Origin: DASUFI01 sp036274635
GTDB taxonomy: Bacteria > Planctomycetota > B15-G4
Reading direction: 5' to 3'
Assembly: GCA_036274635.1 (NCBI GenBank)
Contig: DASUFI010000122.1
Span: forward strand, 1 to 21,064
Length of the DNA stretch: 21,064 nucleotides
The number at the start of each line of letters is the position of its first letter. Position 1 is the first letter of the stretch. Both the position numbers and the translations under genes were made by a program. The notes beneath the pieces are model-generated. The model searched no databases. It was not told the DNA's origin and saw only the letters and a program-made list of their open reading frames with translations. Positions 1-5,492 of this stretch are shown piece after piece.

Positions 1-291
1 GAGGTCCAGCGTGCGCGGGGCGTTCGGAGCGAGGCGCTGCCGGCCGTGGCGCGCCTCGATGTCCAGCAGCGCGTCGAGCAGCGCGCGCGGCGGCAGCGCC
101 GTCTCCAGCAGCGCGGCGCCGTTGAGGAAGGCGCCGCTGCCGGGCGGGCAGTCGACGGGCGCCGTCTCGCGCAGCGCGGAGACGGCGACCACGCGCGTGT
201 CCGGCAGCGCCGCGAGCTCGTCCAGGGCGCCCAGCAGGTGCGCGCGCCGCGGCTCCAGGTTGCTGCCCAGCGCCACCAGCGCCGCGGTCAC
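1..291 (-). CDS. folK: HPPK (folate biosynthesis), 3'-truncated by window
   Basis: 2-Amino-4-hydroxy-6-hydroxymethyldihydropteridine diphosphokinase transfers pyrophosphate from ATP to the pterin in cytoplasmic folate synthesis. The visible 97 residues begin VTAALVALGSNLEPR, the family's N-terminal ALGSN signature. They continue with FLNGAALLET (residues 55-64), the usual FLN strand, and end in APRTLDL, the start of the conserved PRTLDLD motif that carries nucleotide and Mg contacts. HPPKs are usually about 160 residues, so roughly 40% is missing beyond position 1. The GTG start overlaps the pssA stop codon (GTGA, positions 291-288), indicating translational coupling as the third gene of psd–pssA–folK. 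Pairing a folate gene with phospholipid genes has no obvious metabolic logic; it is inferred from overlap only. Confidence 0.9.
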   Translation of the reverse strand, partial: MTAALVALGSNLEPRRAHLLGALDELAALPDTRVVAVSALRETAPVDCPPGSGAFLNGAALLETALPPRALLDALLDIEARHGRQRLAPNAPRTLDL

Positions 292-1157
292 GGGGCGTCC
301 TCGTCGTCGGGCGGCGACGGCAGCATCTCGGTGATGGGCCGCCCGCGCTTCTGCGCCACGAGCCAGAGCGCCAGCCCGCCCAGCACGTAGAGCAGCGTGA
401 CCAGGAACAGGCCCCACTCCCAGAAGAACCAGCCCAGCCACACGACGACCACCATGATCACGAAGTTGGCCGCGCGCGTGCGCGACTTCACGTAGCGCTG
501 GAAGAGGTGCACGTAGCGCACGTGGCTCACCATGAGCAGGCCGAGCGCCGCGGCCACGCTGGGCATGCCCCGCAGCAGCACGGCGCCCAGCGCGTCGGCC
601 GAGTCCGTGGACAGGCCGATCTCGGTGCGTCCGACGATCACGAACAGGCACAGGCTCACCAGGGTGAAGGCCGCCGCGGGCGACGGCAGCCCGACGAAGG
701 TGTCGTGCGACGCCTCGTCCGGCTCGTTGGCGACGTTGAAGCGCGCGAGGCGCATGGCCGCGCCCATGAGGTACAGCGAGCAGAGCAGCGTCACGAGGTT
801 CGGGTGGCTCTTGATGCCCAGCTGCTCCATGGTGTGGCCGTAGACCACCTTGGCCATGAGCGCCGGCGCTGCGCCGAAGGTCACCATGTCGGCCAGCGAA
901 TCGAGCTGCGCGCCGAAGTCCGACGTGACGCCCATGAGCCGCGCGACGCGGCCGTCGAAGGCGTCGCACACCATGGCCGCCACGATGAACCAGCAGGCCC
1001 ACTCGACGTGCTTGAGGAAGGCCGCGTCGAAGACGCCGCCGTCCGCGGCGGCTGCATCCATCGCGTCGAACATGCGCGCGATGGCCAGGAAGCCGAAGAC
1101 GACGTTGGACAGCGTCAGCGCCGTGGGCAGCACCGGGATGAGGCGGCGGCCGGGCAC
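288..1157 (-). CDS. pssA: CDP-diacylglycerol–serine O-phosphatidyltransferase
   Basis: This membrane enzyme makes phosphatidylserine from CDP-diacylglycerol and serine. The 289-residue product carries the complete CDP-alcohol phosphatidyltransferase signature DG-x2-AR-x8-G-x3-D-x3-D, with D68, G69, A72, R73, G82, D86 and D90 as seen in sequence. Several hydrophobic segments follow, ending with a long hydrophobic stretch before the charged tail LPSPPDDEDAP. The N-terminal PTALTLSNVVFGFLAI is typical of PssA and supports a start near here. The chosen start is GTG at 1157, five bases after the psd stop, with GAGAG directly before it. A GTG at 1133 is an alternative. It sits between psd, which consumes its product, and folK, whose start overlaps its stop. 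The long upstream reading frame is psd read out of frame, not an N-terminal extension. Confidence 0.92.
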   Translation of the reverse strand: MPGRRLIPVLPTALTLSNVVFGFLAIARMFDAMDAAAADGGVFDAAFLKHVEWACWFIVAAMVCDAFDGRVARLMGVTSDFGAQLDSLADMVTFGAAPALMAKVVYGHTMEQLGIKSHPNLVTLLCSLYLMGAAMRLARFNVANEPDEASHDTFVGLPSPAAAFTLVSLCLFVIVGRTEIGLSTDSADALGAVLLRGMPSVAAALGLLMVSHVRYVHLFQRYVKSRTRAANFVIMVVVVWLGWFFWEWGLFLVTLLYVLGGLALWLVAQKRGRPITEMLPSPPDDEDAP

Positions 1158-1162
1158 CTCTC

Positions 1163-1864
1163 TCAGCGGGCGACGGTCGCGCCCGCCTCCGCCCGCGCCG
1201 CGCCGCGCGCGCCGGCCGGCCGCAGCCGCAGCACCAGCGTCTGCCCGCCGCGCACCGTGTCGCCCGCCTTGCACAGGAGCTCGGCCGCCTCGCCCACCGG
1301 CACGACCAGCTCGGTGCGCGAGCCGAAGCGGATCATGCCGTAGCGCTCGCCGCGCGCCAGCCGGTCGCCGACTTGCGCCGGGCACACGATGCGCCGCGCG
1401 ATCTTGCCCGTGATCTGCCGCAGCGCGAGGCGCCGGCCGTCGGGACGGCGCAGGACGATGGTGGCCGCGCGGTTCAGCTCGGTGGCCTTGGGGTGCCGCG
1501 CGTCGAGGCACTCGCCGGCGCGGTGGCTCACGGCCACGATCTCGCCCGCGCAGCAGGTGCGGTTCACGTGCACGTCGAAGACCGAGAGGAAGATGCCGAT
1601 GCGCGTGGCGCGCTCGCCGAGGTCCGGGTCGTCCACCTGCACGATGTCGGCGACCAGGCCGTCGGCCGGCGCCACCAGCTCGTCCTCGCCGCCCGGCGCG
1701 CGCCGCTCGGGGTCGCGGAAGAAGTTCAGGAAGAAGGCCAGCAGCGGCAGGGGCAGCACCCACCAGGCGCCCGGCAACCGGGCCAGCAGCAGGACGGCTG
1801 CCAGCAGCGCCCCGCTGCAGAGCAGCAGGGTCCCGGTGCCGTAGCGCGTGAAGGGCCAGCTCAT
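1163..1864 (-). CDS. psd: Phosphatidylserine decarboxylase, short pyruvoyl type
   Basis: This enzyme decarboxylates phosphatidylserine to phosphatidylethanolamine. It is a 233-residue proenzyme of the short bacterial type. Residues 11-48 are two hydrophobic segments, followed by NFFRDPER (47-54), the usual family signature. Next come ELVAPADGLV (62-71) and FLSVFDVHVNR (92-102). The self-cleavage site is FGSR (180-183), where cleavage between G181 and S182 would create the pyruvoyl cofactor on the short alpha chain. The family motif usually reads LGST or FGSR, so FGSR is normal for this subtype. The start is ATG at 1864 because the transmembrane N-terminus begins there. No Shine-Dalgarno is visible in the C-rich leader. 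It is first gene of the psd–pssA–folK operon. Confidence 0.93.
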   Translation of the reverse strand: MSWPFTRYGTGTLLLCSGALLAAVLLLARLPGAWWVLPLPLLAFFLNFFRDPERRAPGGEDELVAPADGLVADIVQVDDPDLGERATRIGIFLSVFDVHVNRTCCAGEIVAVSHRAGECLDARHPKATELNRAATIVLRRPDGRRLALRQITGKIARRIVCPAQVGDRLARGERYGMIRFGSRTELVVPVGEAAELLCKAGDTVRGGQTLVLRLRPAGARGAARAEAGATVAR

Positions 1865-1873
1865 AGGGGGGTG

Positions 1874-1903
1874 AAGGTACCCCAGCCGGCGGGCGCCTCG
1901 AAA
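1874..1903 (-). promoter_or_regulatory. Possible psd operon promoter
   Basis: On the minus strand, TTTCGA (1903-1898) and TACCTT (1879-1874) are separated by 18 bases, resembling weak -35 and -10 boxes. Initiation about seven bases past the -10 would leave only a few leader bases before the psd ATG, matching the absence of a ribosome binding site. It lies in the 108-bp divergent gap with the MORN-repeat gene. Consensus match is poor, so this is tentative. Confidence 0.25.
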
Positions 1904-1961
1904 GTCGGAGGGCCGCCCTGCCGATAGGGGCCTGCGTTCGTTGGCCGCCGCCGCGTGCGGT

Positions 1962-1968
1962 GAGGAGG
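1962..1968 (+). promoter_or_regulatory. Strong ribosome binding site of MORN-repeat gene
   Basis: GAGGAGG lies four bases before the ATG at 1973, an excellent Shine-Dalgarno that fixes the start of the repeat lipoprotein. Confidence 0.75.
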
Positions 1969-1972
1969 TTCC

Positions 1973-2740
1973 ATGCGCCGTCTGATCGTCCCCGCCCTGT
2001 CCCTGCTCGTCTCCGCCTGCGCCTGGGGCACCGACCGCGAGCTGCAGGAGGTGCGCCGCTTCCACCCCGGCAGCGATCAGCTCGCCACGGTCTACACGCG
2101 CTGGGCCGAGCCCGACGGCACCTTCGTGAAGGACGGCGAGGCGCACGCCTGGTACGCCGACGGCACGCCGCGCCTCGAGGCGCGCTACGTCAACGACCAG
2201 CCCGACGGCACGTGGATGGAGTGGTTCGACAACGGCCAGGTGCAGCGCCGCGGCGCCTACATCGTGGGCAAGAAGCAGGGCGAGTGGACCGACTACACCG
2301 CCGCCGGCACGCTGCTCGAGCGCACGCACTGGAACAACGGCCGCATGGATGGCCCGGTCGAGATGTTCGATGAGCAGGGCCACGCGGTGCTGACCGGCAA
2401 CTTCGTCTTCGGCCGCCGCGACGGCGAGTGGACCTGCTTCTATCCCAATGGCCAGATGCGCCTGCGCGGCCGCTACGAGCGCGGCGTGCCCAAGCTGCGC
2501 TGGACGGCGTGGTACAGCAACGGCCAGCGCCTCGGCGAGGGCAGCTACCGCGAGGGCGTGCGCGATGGCCTGTGGGTGCGCTTCACCGACCTGGGCGACG
2601 TGCAGGCCAAGTGCCGCTTCGCGAACGATGTGCCGGTGGGCCAGGTGGAGCAGGTCTCGGCCGCCAGCGAGTCGGGCCCGATCGGCTCGGATCCCTTCGA
2701 CTTCGCCGGCTTCGTGGACCAGGCCTTCGCCCGTCCCTGA
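1973..2740 (+). CDS. MORN/YwqK-type repeat lipoprotein
   Basis: The 255-residue protein has a lipoprotein signal: MRRLIVPALSLLVSAC with lipobox VSAC, lipidated Cys16. Then, from about residue 53 to 220, it has about seven tandem 23-24-residue repeats of the form DGxWxxWxxNGQxxxxGxYxxG. These match the MORN-variant repeats of the YwqK family. Clear examples are DGTWMEWFDNGQVQRRGAY and DGEWTCFYPNGQMRLRGRY. Such repeats form a beta-meander, thought to serve as a binding or structural surface. Database names calling this family an antitoxin are not supported here, as no toxin gene is adjacent. The C-terminus is a short non-repeat tail. It is divergently transcribed from psd. The ligand is unknown; envelope location is inferred from the lipobox. 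Confidence 0.85.
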   Translation: MRRLIVPALSLLVSACAWGTDRELQEVRRFHPGSDQLATVYTRWAEPDGTFVKDGEAHAWYADGTPRLEARYVNDQPDGTWMEWFDNGQVQRRGAYIVGKKQGEWTDYTAAGTLLERTHWNNGRMDGPVEMFDEQGHAVLTGNFVFGRRDGEWTCFYPNGQMRLRGRYERGVPKLRWTAWYSNGQRLGEGSYREGVRDGLWVRFTDLGDVQAKCRFANDVPVGQVEQVSAASESGPIGSDPFDFAGFVDQAFARP

Positions 2741-2813
2741 GCCGTCTGGCGCGCCGCGCACCGGACCGCGATACTCACGCCCCCTCGCCGCATCGCGGCG
2801 GAAAGGAGGCGTG

Positions 2814-2888
2814 GTGAGCCCGGCCCGGACCCGCAAGTGCAGCAGCTGTGACGGCGCGCTGCAGCCGTTCGCGGACGAGCCGAACTGA
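2814..2888 (+). CDS. Possible 24-residue CxxC mini-ORF
   Basis: A very short frame reads MSPARTRKCSSCDGALQPF followed by five residues. It begins at GTG 2814 (or GTG 2811) four bases after a strong AGGAGG at 2804-2809. It carries one CxxC and resembles the N-terminus of the zinc-ribbon protein starting five bases after its stop. At DNA level GGCGCGCTGCAGCCG (2853-2867) and GGCGCGATGCAGCCG (2927-2941) differ by one base. The copies are 74 bp apart, so they are in different frames. It may be a translated leader coupled to the next gene, which lacks its own good ribosome binding site, or a remnant of a duplicated zinc-ribbon gene. One CxxC alone cannot make a complete ribbon in one chain. Confidence 0.35.
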   Translation: MSPARTRKCSSCDGALQPFADEPN

Positions 2889-2893
2889 GCGCC

Positions 2894-3130
2894 GTGGACG
2901 GGCAGGCCGCATGTCCCAAGTGCTCGGGCGCGATGCAGCCGGGCTTCGTCGTCGACCACGGCCACTACAACCTGCGCACGTTCGGCGAGTGGGCGGTCGG
3001 GCAGCCCATCAAGCGCGGCTGGGGCGGCCTCAAGATGCCCGCCAGCAAGCGCTTCCAGATGCGCGGCGTGCGCTGCGAGAAGTGCGGCTTCGTGGAGCTC
3101 TACGCGAACAAGCCACCCGGTCTGCTCTGA
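2894..3130 (+). CDS. Small zinc-ribbon protein
   Basis: The 78-residue protein has two CxxC pairs, CPKC (7-10) and CEKC (61-64), which would bind one zinc ion as a zinc ribbon. Between them is a Trp/Gly-rich stretch with GEWAVGQPIKRGWGGLK. The pattern resembles small uncharacterised PF20097/DUF6487-like proteins, but that assignment is from memory of the motif and needs a profile search. GTG 2894 is the only sensible start in frame. It lies five bases after the stop of the mini-ORF and lacks a clear ribosome binding site of its own, which suggests coupling. It precedes enolase by 86 bp. The function is unknown. Confidence 0.7.
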   Translation: MDGQAACPKCSGAMQPGFVVDHGHYNLRTFGEWAVGQPIKRGWGGLKMPASKRFQMRGVRCEKCGFVELYANKPPGLL

Positions 3131-3141
3131 GTCGCAGCCGC

Positions 3142-3171
3142 TTTCCGCGGCCCGCCATTCCGCCTTACGAT
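3142..3171 (+). promoter_or_regulatory. Possible enolase promoter
   Basis: TACGAT at 3166-3171 is a good -10 hexamer in an otherwise GC-rich gap, with a weak TTTCCG at 3142-3147 eighteen bases upstream. Initiation near 3178 would give a roughly 39-base leader. No Shine-Dalgarno precedes the enolase ATG. Confidence 0.35.
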
Positions 3172-3216
3172 GTCGCTCCCCTCCGTGTCTCTCGCTCTTC
3201 TCCCTCGGGCTTCCCC

Positions 3217-4479
3217 ATGACCACCATCCTGGACGTCCACGCGCGCGAGATCCTCGATTCGCGCGGCAACCCCACGCTCGAGGCCGAGGTCACGCTGGAG
3301 GGCGGCGAGGTGGGGCGCATGGCCGTGCCGAGCGGCGCGTCCACCGGCACGCACGAGGCGGTCGAGCTGCGCGACGGCGACAAGCAGCGCTACGGCGGCA
3401 AGGGCGTGCTCACGGCGGTGGCCAACGTGAACACGGTCATCGCCGAGGCGCTCATCGGCGAGAACGCGGGCGACCAGGAGCACGTGGACGCGCTGCTGCT
3501 CGAGCTGGACGGCACGGACAACAAGGAGCGCCTCGGCGCCAACGCGCTGCTCGCCGTGTCGGGCGCCTGCGCGCGCGCCGCCGCCGACGCGCACGGCCTG
3601 CCGCTCTGGCGCTACCTCGGTGGCACGGCCGCGCGCACGCTGCCCGTGCCCATGATGAACATCATCAACGGCGGCGCGCACGCCGACAACTCGGTGGACT
3701 TCCAGGAGTTCATGATCGTGCCGCGCGGCGCGCCCTGCTTCGCAGCCGGCCTGCGCATGGGCGCCGAGGTCTTCCACGCCCTGCGCGGCGTGCTCAAGGG
3801 CAAGGGCCTCAACACCAACGTGGGCGACGAGGGCGGCTTCGCGCCCGACCTCGGCAGCAACGAGGAGGCCATCACGGTCATCCTCTCGGCCATCGAGAAG
3901 GCCGGCTACCGCCCGGGCGAGGACTGCTTCCTCGCGCTCGACGTCGCCGCGAGCGAGTTCTTCAAGGACGGCCACTACGTGCTCGCCGGCGAGGGCGGCC
4001 GCAAGTGCACCTCGGACGACCTCATCGCCCTCTACGCCACCTGGGCCGACAAGTACCCGCTGGTCTCCATCGAGGACGGCCTGCACGAGGACGACTGGCC
4101 CGGCTGGAGCCGCCTCACCGCGGAGCTCGGCTACAAGCTGCAGCTCGTGGGCGACGACCTCTTCGTGACCAACCCGCTGCGCCTGCAGCGCGGCATCGAC
4201 GAGGAGGTGGCCAACGCCGTGCTGGTCAAGATCAACCAGATCGGCACGCTCTCCGAGACCTTCGAGTGCGTGAACCTCGCGCGCCGCAACAAGTACGGCG
4301 CCGTCATCAGCCACCGCAGCGGCGAGACCGAGGACTCCATCATCGCGGACATCGCGGTGGCCACGAATGCGGGGCAGATCAAGACGGGGTCGCTCTCCCG
4401 CACCGATCGCATCGCCAAGTACAACCAGCTGCTGCGCATCGAGGAGCAGCTGGGCGACTCGGCGCGCTACGGGCTGTGA
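3217..4479 (+). CDS. eno: Enolase (phosphopyruvate hydratase)
   Basis: Enolase converts 2-phosphoglycerate to phosphoenolpyruvate in glycolysis and gluconeogenesis, and acts as a cytoplasmic Mg-dependent dimer or octamer. The 420-residue length is normal. The N-terminal VHAREILDSRGNPTLE, the PSGASTGTHEA loop (38-48), H155 and E205 (GDEGG) are all present. So are the Mg ligands D242, E286 and D313, the base K338 (VLVKINQIGTLSE) and H366 in SHRSGET. The numbers are offset by three from E. coli enolase, and every catalytic residue is conserved. The ATG start follows a short leader without an obvious ribosome binding site. The reading frame extends further upstream, but that part shows no homology. 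A coiled-coil zinc-ribbon gene starts one base after its stop, implying cotranslation. Confidence 0.98.
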   Translation: MTTILDVHAREILDSRGNPTLEAEVTLEGGEVGRMAVPSGASTGTHEAVELRDGDKQRYGGKGVLTAVANVNTVIAEALIGENAGDQEHVDALLLELDGTDNKERLGANALLAVSGACARAAADAHGLPLWRYLGGTAARTLPVPMMNIINGGAHADNSVDFQEFMIVPRGAPCFAAGLRMGAEVFHALRGVLKGKGLNTNVGDEGGFAPDLGSNEEAITVILSAIEKAGYRPGEDCFLALDVAASEFFKDGHYVLAGEGGRKCTSDDLIALYATWADKYPLVSIEDGLHEDDWPGWSRLTAELGYKLQLVGDDLFVTNPLRLQRGIDEEVANAVLVKINQIGTLSETFECVNLARRNKYGAVISHRSGETEDSIIADIAVATNAGQIKTGSLSRTDRIAKYNQLLRIEEQLGDSARYGL

Positions 4480-4480
4480 C

Positions 4481-4837
4481 ATGACGGCCTACCCGATCTT
4501 CGTTCCCGGCGGCCTCGGGCCCGGCGAGCGCGACTCGCTGCGCAATGCGGAGCGTGGCGCGGAGCGCGCGACGCAGGACATCGAATCGCTGCAGGCCGAG
4601 CTCCAGCGTCTGACCCTCGCCTGCGCCGCGCTGTGGTCGCTGGTCAAGGAGCACGGCCACACCGACGAGGAGCTGCTGGCGCGCATGCAGGAGCTGGACC
4701 TGCGCGACGGCAAGCTCGACGGCCGAATCACGGCCGACGCGGTGACCTGCGCTGGCTGCGGCCGCAAGACCAAGGCTGGCCGGCGCACGTGCCTCTACTG
4801 CGGCAAGGACCTGCCTGCGGGTCCGGCCTTCGGTTAG
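4481..4837 (+). CDS. Coiled-coil zinc-ribbon protein coupled to enolase
   Basis: The 118-residue product has a helical middle, about residues 19-80, with heptad-like Leu spacing (ESLQAELQRLTLACAALWSL and following) and hence a likely coiled coil. It ends in a zinc ribbon with CAGC (90-93) and CLYC (104-107) on a basic hairpin, KTKAGRRT. The ATG lies one base after the enolase TGA, so ribosomes finishing enolase probably reinitiate here. The role is unknown. The architecture of a coiled coil plus a terminal ribbon suggests an oligomeric nucleic-acid or protein-binding factor, which is inference. The stop codon lies in the loop of a terminator-like hairpin. Confidence 0.75.
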   Translation: MTAYPIFVPGGLGPGERDSLRNAERGAERATQDIESLQAELQRLTLACAALWSLVKEHGHTDEELLARMQELDLRDGKLDGRITADAVTCAGCGRKTKAGRRTCLYCGKDLPAGPAFG

Positions 4838-4853
4838 GCGTCGCGAAGGCCGG
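4823..4853 (+). terminator. Stem-loop at end of enolase transcript
   Basis: CCGGCCTTCG (4823-4832) and CGAAGGCCGG (4844-4853) form a perfect 10-bp stem around an 11-base loop that contains the stop codon of the zinc-ribbon gene. No U tract follows, so intrinsic termination is not certain. The 3' arm runs into the left end of the putative mobile element. Confidence 0.45.
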
Positions 4854-5446
4854 AAGTGTTCCGCTATTGAGCGGGACGGCGAGCGCGGCGGGGAGTGACG
4901 CTCGGAGGGGAGCTATCTGCGACGGGCGCGTCGGCGGTCGATGAGCCACACCACGGCTACCCCAATCACGATGGTCGCCGCGATGGCCCATTTCCCGGGG
5001 TCTCGCACGAGTCGAGCGTGGTCATCGAAGAGCGTCGTCCAGACTATCAGCGCCATGACGGCCACCGGGGCCCACCGGGGTAACCAACGCCTTTCCGTCA
5101 CGGCCGCCTCGGCCGCTCTCGCGCGGCGCGCTGCGCCGCCGTCGCGGCTTCGGGGAAGAGCCAGAAGCCCGGGCATCGGACGCTGCCGGTCACGGCGCGC
5201 TGAGGCTCGCCCTTCCCAGACCACGGCATGACGCGACGCCCCCGAGAGCCCTTGGCACGGCGCGCGGGAGTATCCACCTGGCTATCGGGGAGCGCCAGTG
5301 ATGCCCCGTGCGCCGACCATCGCGCTCGCGCTGAAGTGGCTACGCGACCACTGACCCCCACCGCTGACGGAGGGACTGGCGCCCGTCAGTGGCCCGCGCG
5401 GCGGGCAGGCGCTGCGTCCGCCCGTTCCATAGGGGAACACTTCCGG
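4850..5446. mobile_element. MITE-like element with 26-bp terminal inverted repeats
   Basis: Positions 4850-4875 and the reverse complement of 5421-5446 match at 23 of 26 bases, including a perfect 13-base outer core, CCGGAAGTGTTCC. Beyond 26 bases the match stops. The ~597 bp between them holds no transposase. It is less GC-skewed in codon terms than its neighbours and interrupts the space between two convergent transcription units. No clear target duplication was seen. The left end abuts the 3' arm of a terminator-like hairpin. It could be a non-autonomous derivative of an insertion sequence whose family I cannot name. Apart from the small membrane ORF at 4913-5101, I see no supportable gene inside. 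Confidence 0.6.
4913..5101 (-). CDS. Small two-helix membrane protein (hypothetical)
   Basis: From GTG 5101 the frame encodes 62 residues with two hydrophobic segments, roughly residues 10-25 (WAPVAVMALIVWTTLF) and 39-55 (AIAATIVIGVAVVWLI). They are separated by a charged loop DDHARLVRDPGK, and an Arg-rich C-terminus follows. The loop and basic tail favour a hairpin with the tail in the cytoplasm. A GAGG lies eight bases upstream. The frame stays open further upstream, to ATG 5224, but that part looks non-coding. Codons are noticeably less G/C-ending than in neighbouring genes, suggesting foreign origin or weak selection. It lies wholly inside the terminal-repeat element, so it may be a passenger. 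I recognise no family. Confidence 0.45.
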   Translation of the reverse strand: MTERRWLPRWAPVAVMALIVWTTLFDDHARLVRDPGKWAIAATIVIGVAVVWLIDRRRARRR

Positions 5447-5467
5447 AATTATTGCTCGTCGACTGGC

Positions 5468-5482
5468 GGCGCGTGTCGCGCC
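5468..5482 (-). terminator. Weak hairpin downstream of FG-GAP gene
   Basis: GGCGCG (5468-5473) and CGCGCC (5477-5482) pair around a three-base loop, 10 bases after the stop of the FG-GAP gene on the minus strand. No U tract follows, and a GC-rich genome makes such stems by chance. Confidence 0.25.
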
Positions 5483-5492
5483 TCAGCGGGAC

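Noticed and set aside
1973..2740. Antitoxin of a toxin-antitoxin pair (YwqK family name)
   Set aside because: No toxin gene is adjacent, and the sequence is simply MORN-like repeats behind a lipoprotein signal.
2848..3216. N-terminal extension of enolase in the same open frame
   Set aside because: Enolase homology starts at ATG 3217 with the normal N-terminus, and the extension overlaps the zinc-ribbon gene.
3100..4482. 460-codon open frame antisense to enolase
   Set aside because: Enolase is unambiguous with all catalytic residues; the antisense product is low complexity.
5098..5361. Minus-strand open frame whose stop overlaps the GTG of the small membrane ORF
   Set aside because: The overlap resembles coupling, but the product is low complexity, lacks a ribosome binding site and shows no domain; chance overlap is more likely.
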